Shown here piece after piece: positions 1 to 9,346 of a stretch of 64,000 bases of DNA. The notes under the pieces are model-generated. The model had not been told where the DNA came from. It saw only the letters and a list, made by a program, of their open reading frames with translations, and did no database searches. The stretch is from Candidatus Thermochlorobacteriaceae bacterium (GTDB taxonomy: Bacteria; Bacteroidota; Chlorobiia; Chlorobiales; Thermochlorobacteraceae), in assembly GCA_029263855.1 (NCBI GenBank), contig JAJUFC010000001.1:409207-473206 (forward strand), read 5' to 3'. The position numbers and the translations under genes are program-made. How positions within the stretch are numbered: the stretch's first letter is position 1; each line of letters begins with the position of its first letter.

Positions 1-28
1 TCGGCGAAGTTTGCGATTGAAGACATAT

Positions 29-46
29 TTTAGTTCGTAAACTAAA
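29..46. other. Short inverted repeat before the first gene
   Basis: Seven-base arms TTTAGTT and AACTAAA flank a four-base loop and end six bases before the ATG at 53. It could be the tail of an upstream terminator or a leader hairpin of the TPR gene. The window starts too close to decide. Confidence 0.3.
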
Positions 47-52
47 CGTTTT

Positions 53-1663
53 ATGCGCCTCTCAAAATTCGCTCTGCTCGCGTTCTTCGGGCTGATGAGT
101 TCAAGCAACGCCGCCGCCGAAGCGCGCTCCGCGAACGATTCGTTGCGAGCGAGAGCGTTGATTGAATCCGCCAAGGCGGAGTTACAAAAAGGGAGACAGG
201 CGCGCGCCGTCGAGTTGAGCCAAGAAGCCGAGCGGCTTGCGCCGAATCAATTCGAAACGAACTACATTTTGGGCGTGGCGCTCGCCGAAGCGTTTCAATA
301 CGGCGAGTCTGAACCGTTCCTGTTGCGCGCCGTCGAACTTGCCCCGAAAAATGTCGAAGCGCGAATGAAACTCGCCGCCGTTTCGCTCAAACTTGGCAAA
401 CAGCAAGAAGCCCGAAACGCGCTCGAAGCCGCGCTCTCCTTGCTCAACGCCGTGCTGAAAGCCAATCCCGATTCGGCGGAAGCGATTGAAAGCGTCGGCT
501 TGGCGTATTTGATTTTTGGAGAATGGGAAGAAGTCGAGCAGGCGATTCAAAAACTTTACGCGCTTCGAAGTCCGCTTGCGTTTGATTTGTCCAAACGCAT
601 TGAAGCCTTGCAAACGCAAGCGAAAGCGGAAATTCGCTACCTCAAAGCCGTTCAGCGCGTCCGCAAAAAAGACGCGCAACTCTGCTTTAACATCGCGAGC
701 GCCTATCTCTACCTGAAAGATTTTCCAAACGCGATTGAATGGTTCAAAAAAACGGTTGAACAAAAGCCCGACTACGCCGCCGCGCATCGCAACCTCGGAA
801 TGATTTACGCGCGCGAAAAAAAGTTCGACGACGCAATCCCCGCGTTCAAAGAAGCCATCAAATTCACATCGAGCGATTCGCCTGAAATCGTCGGGCTTTT
901 CGCGGCGCTCGGCAACGCATTTCTCAACCTCTCGATGCTTGAAAAAGCCATTGAAGCCTTCGAAACCGCGATTCGTTGCGGCAATCAAATTCAGCAACAA
1001 CCGCAAACGGAAATGGCGTATTCGCATTATGGATTGGGCGTGGCGCTCTTGCAATTCGAGCGCTCAATCGAAACCAAACTGCTCGCCAAGCCTTTGTATC
1101 AACGCCTCGATGCGATGGAATCGCGCTCGCTCTTTGAAAAGCCGCCCAAACTTCGCCGATACGACGCAATCCTCAACGCCTTCAAAAGCGCAACTGCCTA
1201 CAAGCCCGATTTCGCCGACGCTTATATGACGATGGGCGTCGCGTATTTGAGCATCGGGGACGCGCGAAACGCCAGTTACGCTTATCGCGAAGTGGTGCGC
1301 TTGAAGCCCGATTACGCCGAAGCCTACAACGCCCTCGCCATCGCCTACGCCGAACAAGGCTACTTCGACGCCGCCGCGCAGACGCTTGAAAGCGCCATCA
1401 AGTTGAAGCCCGATTTCATCGAAGCCCATACCTCGCTCGGCAGAGTCTATGAACGGCTCGAACGTTGGCGCGACGCGCTGACGTGCTACAAAGCCGTCTT
1501 GCAGTTGGACGAGAACAACATCGATGCGCACTTCCACGCGGGAATGATTTATGTCCGATTGAAAGAAACCTTTCTTGCCTCAAAGCATTACTTCGCCTTG
1601 AAGCGACTCAGCCCATCGCTTGCCTCGCGGCTGTATCTCGCGATTCAAGAACCGTTGCGGTAG
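53..1663 (+). CDS. Exported tetratricopeptide-repeat protein
   Basis: A 536-residue protein with an N-terminal signal peptide (about residues 1-23, ending in an Ala-rich stretch) followed almost entirely by TPR units. Repeats with the usual spacing of Gly/Ala/Tyr and the 'KPDYAEAYNALA' style are clear around residues 240-300 and 390-500; the N-terminal half is more divergent. TPRs make helical scaffolds for protein-protein contact, so this is probably a periplasmic scaffold or assembly factor, but no partner can be named. It converges on the leftward CrtI-family gene with only 7 bases between them, so the two share a termination zone. No Shine-Dalgarno site precedes the ATG, as is common in this lineage. 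Confidence 0.8.
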   Translation: MRLSKFALLAFFGLMSSSNAAAEARSANDSLRARALIESAKAELQKGRQARAVELSQEAERLAPNQFETNYILGVALAEAFQYGESEPFLLRAVELAPKNVEARMKLAAVSLKLGKQQEARNALEAALSLLNAVLKANPDSAEAIESVGLAYLIFGEWEEVEQAIQKLYALRSPLAFDLSKRIEALQTQAKAEIRYLKAVQRVRKKDAQLCFNIASAYLYLKDFPNAIEWFKKTVEQKPDYAAAHRNLGMIYAREKKFDDAIPAFKEAIKFTSSDSPEIVGLFAALGNAFLNLSMLEKAIEAFETAIRCGNQIQQQPQTEMAYSHYGLGVALLQFERSIETKLLAKPLYQRLDAMESRSLFEKPPKLRRYDAILNAFKSATAYKPDFADAYMTMGVAYLSIGDARNASYAYREVVRLKPDYAEAYNALAIAYAEQGYFDAAAQTLESAIKLKPDFIEAHTSLGRVYERLERWRDALTCYKAVLQLDENNIDAHFHAGMIYVRLKETFLASKHYFALKRLSPSLASRLYLAIQEPLR

Positions 1664-1670
1664 CGGCGGG

Positions 1671-3131
1671 TCAAACTTTGAAATCCGCCATCAAGAGTTC
1701 CGCCGCGAATTTGCCCGAAAGCGTAACCATCGGCGTGCCGCCGCCCGGATGCGCGCTCCCGCTCGCCAAATACAAGCCCTTGACCTTGCCGCGATTGCGC
1801 GGACGCAAAAACGCGCTCATTCGATTGTTGGACGAAATGCCGTAAATCGAGCCGCGAAACGAATTGAACTTCATCTTCAAATCCATTGGCGTAATCGCGC
1901 GCTCGAATTCAATCTGCCCGTCAAGGCTTGAAAAACCAAGCGATTTCAGGCGATTAACGACCAAGTTGCGATACGCGGTTTGGTTTTTCTCCCAATCGTA
2001 AGCGGGCGAAAGAAATGGCGCGTTGATTAAAACGAACCAATTTTCTTTGCCCTCGGGGGCTTGCCCTTCGTCGCTTTTGGCGGAAATGGAAATGTAAATC
2101 GTCGGCTCGCTGGGCATCATTTTTTGTTCGAAAATTTCCGCGAATTCTTTTTCGTAATCCGACGCAAAAAAAATGTTGTGATGCGCCAAACGCTCGTGCG
2201 TTGCGCCAACGCCCAAGCAGAGCACGAACCCCGAACACGACGCTTCATATTTTTCTTCGATGCGTTTTTCGCCGAGCAGGTTGGCGTAGGTGTGAATCGC
2301 GTCGTCGTTGCTGACGATGGCGTCGCACTCGATCGTTTCGCCGCTTTCAAGTTTCACGCCCGAAACTTTGCCGTTGGAGGTCAAAATGGCTTGGACGCTT
2401 TGATTGAAATGGAAGGTCGCGCCGAACTCTTCGGCAAGTCGCTGATACGCTTTGGCAAGTTGAATCATTCCCCCTTTGACATAGAATCCGCCGAAGGCAA
2501 TCTCGACGAAGGGAATGACGTTGAGCGTGGCGGGCGCGAGATAGGGCGAAGAGCCAACGTAAGTTGGAAAGCGGTCGAGAAATTGCACCAGCCGAGAATC
2601 CTTGAAAAATCGGGCGTTGGCGGCATGGGTGGTTGAAAACGCATCGATGTGGAGCAAATCAAGCGGGTTGGATTTTAAGAGACGCGAAAAGGAGAGCGGA
2701 TTGTAGATGAAATTTTCCGCTGTGGCATCATAGATTTTTTTCGAGTATTGGAAGTAGCGTTCGAAGTTTTCTGTTTCTGACGGAAACACGCGAGCAATTT
2801 CTTCACGAAGGCGGTTCAAATCGCAATACGCCGTAAACGATGAGCCATCGCTGAAAAAGTATTTGCACGCGCTTTCAAGCGGAACGAGGGCAAGATAATC
2901 GTTGAGATTGCGCCCAACGCTTTTGAATAACTCCTCAAAGACGAACGGCATCGTAATCAAAGTCGGACCTGCGTCGAAGCGATAGCCGTTGTCTGAAATC
3001 ACTTCTTGCATTTTGCCGCCTGCGGTCGAGTTTTTCTCGAAGACTGAAACCTTGAAACCTCGATGGGCTAAGCGAATGGCGGCGGAAAGTCCGCCAAGCC
3101 CTGCGCCGATGACAATGACATGGTTAGGCAT
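1671..3131 (-). CDS. CrtI-family carotenoid desaturase/oxidoreductase
   Basis: A 486-residue FAD enzyme. The N-terminus has the dinucleotide-binding motif VIGAGLGGLSAAI (about residues 6-18) and then an acidic strand end (FEK). The C-terminus has the CrtI signature 'GSAHPGGGTPMV' followed by LSGK. The family removes hydrogens from phytoene, hydroxy-carotenoids or C30 precursors at the membrane. Sequence alone does not separate phytoene desaturase (CrtI) from 3,4-desaturase (CrtD) or CrtN-like enzymes, so no symbol is given. Green sulfur bacteria desaturate phytoene by the CrtP/CrtQ/CrtH route, and a CrtQ-like gene lies at 26.0 kb, so this enzyme more probably acts on a later carotenoid. It follows clpX on the same strand but a terminator lies between them. 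Confidence 0.8.
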   Translation of the reverse strand: MPNHVIVIGAGLGGLSAAIRLAHRGFKVSVFEKNSTAGGKMQEVISDNGYRFDAGPTLITMPFVFEELFKSVGRNLNDYLALVPLESACKYFFSDGSSFTAYCDLNRLREEIARVFPSETENFERYFQYSKKIYDATAENFIYNPLSFSRLLKSNPLDLLHIDAFSTTHAANARFFKDSRLVQFLDRFPTYVGSSPYLAPATLNVIPFVEIAFGGFYVKGGMIQLAKAYQRLAEEFGATFHFNQSVQAILTSNGKVSGVKLESGETIECDAIVSNDDAIHTYANLLGEKRIEEKYEASCSGFVLCLGVGATHERLAHHNIFFASDYEKEFAEIFEQKMMPSEPTIYISISAKSDEGQAPEGKENWFVLINAPFLSPAYDWEKNQTAYRNLVVNRLKSLGFSSLDGQIEFERAITPMDLKMKFNSFRGSIYGISSNNRMSAFLRPRNRGKVKGLYLASGSAHPGGGTPMVTLSGKFAAELLMADFKV

Positions 3132-3134
3132 AGT

Positions 3135-3172
3135 AGGAAAAAGAAAAGCCTCACGAGAGCGCGAGGCTTTGT
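3135..3172 (-). terminator. Rho-independent terminator of clpX
   Basis: On the minus strand the arms AAAGCCTC (3145-3152 on +) and GAGGCTTT (3163-3170 on +) form an 8-bp stem with a ten-base loop, followed by a T-rich tail. It lies just beyond the clpX stop and just before the ATG of the CrtI-family gene, so it separates the two transcripts. Confidence 0.75.
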
Positions 3173-3194
3173 GTTCAGTGTAAGAACAAGCGGC

Positions 3195-4490
3195 TTACGC
3201 CGAGCGTTTCTTTTGGTCGTCGTAAAGGTAAATCGGTTGCGCGTGGCTCGTGATGACTTCCTTCGTGATGACGACGCTTTTGACGCCCTTCATTGACGGC
3301 AGGTGAAACATGATGTCGAGCATCGCATTTTCCAAGATGGAGCGCAAGGCGCGCGCGCCCGTTCCACGCCGCATGGCTTCTTCAACAACGACTTCGAGCG
3401 CGTCATTATCGAAGACCAAATCCACGCCTTCCATTCGGAAAAGTTTTTGATACTGCTTGGTGATGGCGTTTTTCGGCTGAGTGAGAATGTTGCGAAGGGC
3501 TTGTTTATCGAGCGCGTCCAGCGTGGTGATGACGGGCAAGCGACCGATGAATTCGGGAATTAAACCGAACTCGAGCAAATCTTCGGGCTGAACTTGATGA
3601 ATAAGGTGCGAGCCTTCGCGCTCTTGTTTGGTGGGCGGGTCGGCGGCAAATCCCATTGAGCCTTTTGAGAGACGGCGAGCGATAACTTTATCTAACCCTT
3701 CAAACGCGCCGCCGCAGATGAAGAGAATGTTTTTCGTATTCACATTGACGAGATGCTGTTCGGGGTGTTTGCGACCGCCTTTGGGTGGAACGCCTGCAAT
3801 TGTGCCTTCCAAAATTTTGAGCAATGCCTGCTGAACGCCTTCGCCTGAAACATCGCGTGTGATAGAGACATTCGCGCCTTTGCGGGCGATTTTATCGATT
3901 TCATCAATATAAACAATGCCTTTTTCGGCACGCTCCAAATTGAAATCGGCGGCTTGAAGCAAATGTGCTAAAATGCTCTCGACATCGTCGCCGACATAGC
4001 CCGCTTCGGTGATGGTTGTAGCATCGGCAATCGTGAACGGCACATCGATGATTTTGGCGAGCGTTTGCGCAAGAAGCGTTTTGCCTGTGCCCGTCGGACC
4101 GATAAGCATGATGTTGCTCTTATCAAGTTGCACGTCGTCATTGTTTTCATTGAGCCAATCCGACGATGTTTCAATTCGCTTGTAGTGATTATAGACCGAA
4201 ACCGAAAGGGCTTTTTTAGATTTTTCCTGCCCAACAACGAATTGATCCAACTCCTCTTTGATGGAAGCCGGCGAGAGCAGTTTGGCGCGTCGATTGCCAT
4301 AGCGGCGATTCTGAAACGCGCTCAAATCGTTGCGAATGATTTCAACAGAACTTTGAACACATCGGTCGCAAATGTAAGCATTCGGACCTGCGACCATGCT
4401 CGTTACTTCGTCGCTACTGCGACCGCAAAATGAACAATGCACGACGGCATCAAAAAAACCATCATTGCCAGACGATTTACCTTTAGCCAT
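3195..4490 (-). CDS. clpX: ATP-dependent Clp protease ATPase subunit ClpX
   Basis: A 431-residue AAA+ unfoldase, close to the usual 420-430. The N-terminal zinc domain has its four cysteines at C19, C22, C41 and C44. The Walker A motif GPTGTGKT is at residues 131-138, followed by the VGDDVES pore-region motif, a Walker B aspartate-glutamate (YIDEIDK) and the C-terminal small domain with GTGARALRS. ClpX hands unfolded substrates to ClpP in the cytoplasm and recognises tagged proteins. No clpP or trigger-factor gene is adjacent, unlike the common tig-clpP-clpX order. The gene is divergent from the MlaF-like ATPase, with about 170 bases between the starts. Confidence 0.97.
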   Translation of the reverse strand: MAKGKSSGNDGFFDAVVHCSFCGRSSDEVTSMVAGPNAYICDRCVQSSVEIIRNDLSAFQNRRYGNRRAKLLSPASIKEELDQFVVGQEKSKKALSVSVYNHYKRIETSSDWLNENNDDVQLDKSNIMLIGPTGTGKTLLAQTLAKIIDVPFTIADATTITEAGYVGDDVESILAHLLQAADFNLERAEKGIVYIDEIDKIARKGANVSITRDVSGEGVQQALLKILEGTIAGVPPKGGRKHPEQHLVNVNTKNILFICGGAFEGLDKVIARRLSKGSMGFAADPPTKQEREGSHLIHQVQPEDLLEFGLIPEFIGRLPVITTLDALDKQALRNILTQPKNAITKQYQKLFRMEGVDLVFDNDALEVVVEEAMRRGTGARALRSILENAMLDIMFHLPSMKGVKSVVITKEVITSHAQPIYLYDDQKKRSA

Positions 4491-4659
4491 TCTTGATTAA
4501 GAGAAAAATTGATAAAAGTGAAGCAATAAGTTACGATTTCAATTCGTCTTTCCGACTGAATTTTTTTGAGACGAAGAGATGAAACCCGCAAAGTGTTTAT
4601 TTTCATCGGCTAAGAATTGAGACCACAAATTTTCTCAACTCATAATCAATCGCACGCTC

Positions 4660-5442
4660 GTGATAGAAATCAACAACTTGAAAAAACGTTTCGGAAAAAA
4701 AGAAGTCTTGCGCGGCGTAACGCTTTCTATCAAAACGGGCGAAACGATGGTGATTATCGGGCGGAGCGGGTGCGGAAAATCCGTGCTTCTCAAACACGTG
4801 GTCGGGTTGCTGAAAGCCGACGAAGGCGAAGTGCGGATTGACGGACAAGTGATTTCAAAAATGAGCCAAGCCGAACTCTATAGCATTCGCACCAAGTTCG
4901 GATACCTCTTTCAAGGCGCGGCTCTCTTCGACTCCATGACCGTCGGCGAAAATGTCGGGCTGGCACTAAGAGAAAATTATCAGATGAGCGAGCAAAAAAT
5001 TCGCGACGTGGTGGCTGAAAAGTTAGCGTTGGTCGGACTGCCGAACATCGAGCAGATGAAACCCTCTGAACTGAGCGGTGGCATGCGCAAGCGCGTTGGG
5101 TTAGCTCGTGCGCTCGCCACAAATCCTGAATACATTTTCTACGACGAGCCGACAACAGGCTTAGACCCAATTATGTCCGATGCCATTGATACGCTCATCA
5201 AAGACCTTTCTCAGAAATTGCGCGTAACCTCTGTCGTCATTACGCACGATATACAGAGCGTCTATAAGGTCGCCGATAGAGTTGCGATGATGCACGAAGG
5301 CAAAATTTATTTTCTCGGAAACCCAAAAGACCTTGCTGAAACCCAAGACCCCATCGTCAGAAACTTCGTCGACCGAAACTCCTTTCACGATGTTGCCATC
5401 GAGGGTGAAATCGAGCGGCTTCAAAAGAGTGCGAAACCATAA
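4660..5442 (+). CDS. ABC transporter ATP-binding protein, MlaF-like
   Basis: A 260-residue nucleotide-binding subunit with a GTG start. Walker A GRSGCGKS is at residues 34-41, the signature LSGGM at 138-142, and a Walker B/D-loop YDEPTTGLDP follows. The length and the 'GGMRKRVGLARAL' and 'DPIMSDAID' stretches match the Mla/TGD family that moves phospholipids between inner and outer membranes. The usual partners (MlaE permease and MlaD MCE-domain protein) are not in the window, so the system must be split or the ATPase serves another permease. It starts the rightward run into ptsI, about 100 bases upstream of it. Confidence 0.85.
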   Translation: MIEINNLKKRFGKKEVLRGVTLSIKTGETMVIIGRSGCGKSVLLKHVVGLLKADEGEVRIDGQVISKMSQAELYSIRTKFGYLFQGAALFDSMTVGENVGLALRENYQMSEQKIRDVVAEKLALVGLPNIEQMKPSELSGGMRKRVGLARALATNPEYIFYDEPTTGLDPIMSDAIDTLIKDLSQKLRVTSVVITHDIQSVYKVADRVAMMHEGKIYFLGNPKDLAETQDPIVRNFVDRNSFHDVAIEGEIERLQKSAKP

Positions 5443-5543
5443 CCCGCAAAATCTCGCTCCTGCTTACAACACGCGCACGCAATCAAATTTGCCTCTGATA
5501 AAAAAAATCTATATTCCTTTGAAAAAACGAATAGCCAGCACTG

Positions 5544-7286
5544 ATGAACAACTACGCACATTACGACCTTCCCGAACCCGAAAAACTCTTTGAAGCCATT
5601 GGCGCATCAAAGGGGGTGGCGATTGGCAAAGTTTATTTATTTCATCGCGATAAAATCGAGGTCGAGGAAGGCGAACTCTCTGATGCTCAGATTGAAGCCG
5701 AACTCATTCGCCTCGAGACCGCCATCGAGCGTTCCGAAAAAGAACTCAATAAAATCGCAACGGTAACGGAGCAAAAAGTCGGTGTAACCTATTCGCAGAT
5801 TTTCACAGCGCAAATCATGATGCTTCACGACGAAGTGATGATGAACGTTGTGCGCAATCGCATTATTCAAGAGCGCAAGCATGCCAGCGTCGTCGTCAGT
5901 GAAGAAATCGGGAAGTATCAACAAATTTTGCTCGCGTCAAAAGATGCCTCGTTTCGTGAGCGCGTCGACGATATTCAGGATTTGAAAGAGCGTATCATTC
6001 GCAATCTTCAATCGGGGCATCTGGTTTCGCGCATTGCCGAAGGCTCTATCGTGGTTGCCTCAATGCTCACCCCTGCGGATGTAATCTTATTCAGTCGTCA
6101 AAACATTTTAGGCTGTGCAACCGACGGCGGCGGATTGACTTCCCACGCCGCGCTGATATGCCAATCTCTCGATGTTCCAATGGTGGTTGGATTGCATCAA
6201 CTCGCAGACCATGTTCAAACCGGACAAAGCATCATCGTTGATGGCTATACAGGCACGGTAGTTCTCAACCCAACGCCCGAAACCGTTGCAACATTCGAGC
6301 GCAAACAAAAACGCACAACGGTTTCGCAAACCACGATTGAAAAACTCGCCGTTGCCGAAACGAAAACCAAGTGCGGAAAACGAATCCACGTTTATTCCAA
6401 TATCGACTTCAAAGAAGAAATCCCGGGCGTTGCCAAATACGGCTCGGAAGGCGTTGGGCTTTATCGCAGTGAAAATTTATATCTCTCAACAGGCAAACAG
6501 CCCTCAGAAGCCGAACAATATGATTACTATCTGCAACTCGCCGAAAGCGTTGCGCCAAAGCCGCTCACAGTTCGGCTCTTCGACATTGGCGGCGACAAAC
6601 TCTTGCTTTCCTCTTACAAAGAAACCAATCCCAATCTCGGCTGGCGGGGCGCGAGAATTTTAATCGATGTGCCTGAAATTTTGGAGAATCAAGTCAGAGC
6701 GATTTTGCGAGCGAACATTCACGGCAATATCAAAATGATGATTCCGATGATTGCGTCGGTCGAGGAAATTCAAATGATTCAAAAGAGCGTCGCAAAAGTG
6801 AAAGCCGAACTCAAAAAGCAAAAGGAAATTGTCAATGATGAAATCGAACTCGGCACCATGATTGAAGTGCCTTCTGCTGTGGCGATGATTGAGGAGATTA
6901 CGAAAATGGTGGACTTCGTCAGCATTGGCACCAACGATCTCATTCAATATACCCTTGCCGTCGACCGCAACAACGACATCGTGCAAAACCTCTACAACAA
7001 ATTTCACCCTGCGATTGTGCGCATGGTCGGAAGCGTGATTCGAACCGCAAAGAAGAACAAGTGCGACGTTTCAATGTGTGGCGAAATGGCGTCGGATAAA
7101 CTCGCCATTCCCCTTCTGTTGGGATTAGGGCTTGAATCGTTCAGCATCGTGAGTGCAAGCGTGCCGACCTTCAAAAAAATCGTGAGCGCAACAACGCTCG
7201 ACGACGCAAAAGAACTCGCTAAAATTTGTCTCGCACTTCCGACCGCCGCCGAAATCGAGCAAGAGCTCAAACGCTTCAAAGTGTAG
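5544..7286 (+). CDS. ptsI: Phosphoenolpyruvate-protein phosphotransferase (PTS enzyme I)
   Basis: A 580-residue enzyme I of normal length. The order is an N-terminal HPr-binding helical domain, the phospho-histidine domain with GGGLTSHAA (active His201), and the PEP-binding TIM barrel with DIGGDK, the SIGTNDLIQY loop and the active-site cysteine C512 in SMCGEMASD. It transfers phosphate from PEP to HPr in the cytoplasm. No HPr, EIIA or sugar permease gene is near, and green sulfur bacteria generally keep only partial PTS sets, so a regulatory role is possible. It converges with the GH16 gene, leaving 5 bases between the stops. Confidence 0.95.
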   Translation: MNNYAHYDLPEPEKLFEAIGASKGVAIGKVYLFHRDKIEVEEGELSDAQIEAELIRLETAIERSEKELNKIATVTEQKVGVTYSQIFTAQIMMLHDEVMMNVVRNRIIQERKHASVVVSEEIGKYQQILLASKDASFRERVDDIQDLKERIIRNLQSGHLVSRIAEGSIVVASMLTPADVILFSRQNILGCATDGGGLTSHAALICQSLDVPMVVGLHQLADHVQTGQSIIVDGYTGTVVLNPTPETVATFERKQKRTTVSQTTIEKLAVAETKTKCGKRIHVYSNIDFKEEIPGVAKYGSEGVGLYRSENLYLSTGKQPSEAEQYDYYLQLAESVAPKPLTVRLFDIGGDKLLLSSYKETNPNLGWRGARILIDVPEILENQVRAILRANIHGNIKMMIPMIASVEEIQMIQKSVAKVKAELKKQKEIVNDEIELGTMIEVPSAVAMIEEITKMVDFVSIGTNDLIQYTLAVDRNNDIVQNLYNKFHPAIVRMVGSVIRTAKKNKCDVSMCGEMASDKLAIPLLLGLGLESFSIVSASVPTFKKIVSATTLDDAKELAKICLALPTAAEIEQELKRFKV

Positions 7287-7291
7287 TCAAA

Positions 7292-8149
7292 TTAGTTGGC
7301 TTTGCGATAAACGCGCACATAGTCGACCTCCATTTGCATCGGAAAGGTGCTGTCGTCAATGCCTTGCGCGCCGCCCCAATTTCCGCCGATGGCAAGGTTC
7401 AAAATGAGATGAAAGCGATGTGTGAACGGATAACCTTCCCATCCTAAATTTTCCCGTTCAAAGGTGAAGTATTTGAGACCATCGATGAAAAAGTCGATTT
7501 TCTCTTCCGACCACTCCGCCGCGTAGGTGTGAAACGCGCTCGTCGCGGGCGGAAGCATAAATGAGCCGCCGCGCTGTGTGCCATTCAGGTGATTAAAACT
7601 TTTGGTGTGAACGGTGGCGTGAATGCGCCCCTCGTCGAAGCCAACGTGTTCCATAATGTCGATTTCGCCGTTATCAGGCCAATACTGCGTGCCGAAGGTT
7701 TGTTGGTCGGGAAGCATCCAAAAAGCAGGCCAAGTGCCGCGTCCGCGTGGAAGTTTAATGCGAGCTTCAAATCGTCCATAAAGAAACCCTGGTCGCTTGC
7801 TCATCAATTTCCCCGAAGTGTAGTTGCGCGTTACGCCGTCAGGTCCGGTGAAGGTTTCGCGGTGGGCTTGAATAATCAACTTTCCATCTTCAATGCGCAA
7901 ATTGCTTGTGCGTGCGGTGTAATACTGCGCTTCGTTGTTGCCAAAGCCATTTCCCGCGATTTCAACATTCCACTTATTAGCATAATCAATTTGCGGTCCG
8001 TCGAACTCATCGCCCCAAACAAACTTCCAGCCTTCTTTATCCAAAGGGTGTGCAGGGGTTTCGGTTTCGGTCGCAGAGTTTGAACAGCTAAGTGTGGAGA
8101 GAAGCATAGCAAGCGAGATTAAAACAGTTAAAAAGTAATATGCCTTCAT
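7292..8149 (-). CDS. Glycoside hydrolase family 16 lipoprotein (beta-glucanase/laminarinase-like)
   Basis: A 285-residue secreted hydrolase. The N-terminus is a signal peptide ending at a cysteine (C22, TLSC), so it is probably a lipoprotein, although the residue at -3 is not the preferred leucine. The catalytic GH16 motif EIDIME is at residues 162-167, with E162 expected as nucleophile and E167 as acid/base. The preceding FWMLP and YGRFEARIKLP stretches are typical of the laminarinase branch. Expected action is endo-cleavage of beta-1,3 or beta-1,3/1,4 glucans at the cell surface. No sugar transporter or PUL-type genes accompany it. Confidence 0.9.
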   Translation of the reverse strand: MKAYYFLTVLISLAMLLSTLSCSNSATETETPAHPLDKEGWKFVWGDEFDGPQIDYANKWNVEIAGNGFGNNEAQYYTARTSNLRIEDGKLIIQAHRETFTGPDGVTRNYTSGKLMSKRPGFLYGRFEARIKLPRGRGTWPAFWMLPDQQTFGTQYWPDNGEIDIMEHVGFDEGRIHATVHTKSFNHLNGTQRGGSFMLPPATSAFHTYAAEWSEEKIDFFIDGLKYFTFERENLGWEGYPFTHRFHLILNLAIGGNWGGAQGIDDSTFPMQMEVDYVRVYRKAN

Positions 8150-8235
8150 TGATGGAAAAAGTTAATCGTGTAAATAGAAGATAAAACGGCAGAACAAACA
8201 ATCCAACATCAAAATCTCGCACAGAGAACGATGTC

Positions 8236-9003
8236 TCAATCGACGATGATTTCCATCATGTCGTAGCCGACGCGAATGTGGTCGGGCAGTTTGGATTCCA
8301 ATTCTGCATGCATGACTTCATGGCTCATGTGAATGAGGTAAGCGCGTTTGGGCTGAATGCGCTCAATGTAGGAGAGCGTTTCTCTTAGGCAGGCATGCGT
8401 CGGGTGTGTGGTATAGCGAAGGCAATCAATGACCATCACATCAAGATTTTTAAGTAAGGCGTAGCTTGGTTCAGGAATCGTTTTGCAATCGGTGATGTAA
8501 GCAAAATTTCCGATGCGCCAGCCGTAGATGTTGATTTTGCCATGTCCAACTTCAATCGGCACAACTTCCAACGAATCATTGAGTTTGAACGGCTCTCGAA
8601 CCACATTCATCTTCAAGGCGGGCAAGCCCCACTTCAAATTTTCCGCTTTGCCAAAGGCGTAGCCGAACCGCGCCAAGACTTCCTCTTCGGACTGCGGACA
8701 AGTATAAAGATTGATGAGATGTTGTTGCGCGGTGCTGTATGCGCGAATATCGTCCAATCCGAAGAGATGGTCGAAGTGGTGATGGGTGAGAAGCACAGCA
8801 TCAATACGCTTGATGCCCGCGCGTAACATTTGTTGGCGAAAGTCAATGGAGGTATCGATAAGAATTGACAATCCATTTGTTTCAACAAGTGCGGAACAAC
8901 GCAGGCGTTTATCGCGTGAATCGGTAGAGGCGCACACCTTGCAAGTGCACATCGGAACAGGAATGCCCTGCGACGTGCCTGTGCCAAGTAGGGTAATTTT
9001 CAT
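8236..9003 (-). CDS. Metallo-beta-lactamase-fold hydrolase, PhnP-like
   Basis: A 255-residue cytoplasmic enzyme. The metal motif THHHFDH gives H74, H76, D78 and H79. An N-terminal cysteine cluster (C19, C21, C24) matches the structural zinc site known in PhnP. The start 'LLGTGTSQGIPVP' is typical of this group. PhnP cleaves cyclic ribose phosphates in phosphonate use, but no phn genes are present, so the substrate here is unknown; a general phosphodiesterase role is the fair guess. It is upstream of GH16 (86 bases apart) and downstream of a small conserved protein. Confidence 0.85.
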   Translation of the reverse strand: MKITLLGTGTSQGIPVPMCTCKVCASTDSRDKRLRCSALVETNGLSILIDTSIDFRQQMLRAGIKRIDAVLLTHHHFDHLFGLDDIRAYSTAQQHLINLYTCPQSEEEVLARFGYAFGKAENLKWGLPALKMNVVREPFKLNDSLEVVPIEVGHGKINIYGWRIGNFAYITDCKTIPEPSYALLKNLDVMVIDCLRYTTHPTHACLRETLSYIERIQPKRAYLIHMSHEVMHAELESKLPDHIRVGYDMMEIIVD

Positions 9004-9029
9004 CGGTCAAATTAGGTTGGAACATCATT

Positions 9030-9323
9030 TCAAGATAACTCATCAGATTCAGGTAGCACGTCAGAAACTTTGGTGCGCACGGCGTCCTCGACGGCTTTGC
9101 GAACTTCGGGCGTCAGGAAAACGCCTTCCGTGCCGATTTCTCCGAGCGTGCGCGCAATCGTAGCGATTTTGCCTTCGACGGGAAGAAACTTATTGACGAC
9201 CAGAATTTTATCTTGATGCACGCGACAGCCGCCGCCGATAAACGTCCCTTTTTCGTAACGAACGCGGTAGCCTAATTTTTTCGCCGCCTCTTCAAGTTCG
9301 GTGAGAATGTCTTGCTTTCGCAT
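9030..9323 (-). CDS. Small conserved protein of unknown function
   Basis: A 97-residue soluble protein, mixed charge, no signal peptide. It has a GTFIGGGCRV stretch around residue 30 and an acidic C-terminal tail. I do not recognise a named domain. It sits 26 bases upstream of the PhnP-like gene and 23 bases downstream of the exported 242-residue protein, so it is likely co-transcribed in the leftward run. The codon use matches its neighbours. Confidence 0.7.
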   Translation of the reverse strand: MRKQDILTELEEAAKKLGYRVRYEKGTFIGGGCRVHQDKILVVNKFLPVEGKIATIARTLGEIGTEGVFLTPEVRKAVEDAVRTKVSDVLPESDELS

Positions 9324-9346
9324 GGTTCTAAAAATTCAATGCAGGG

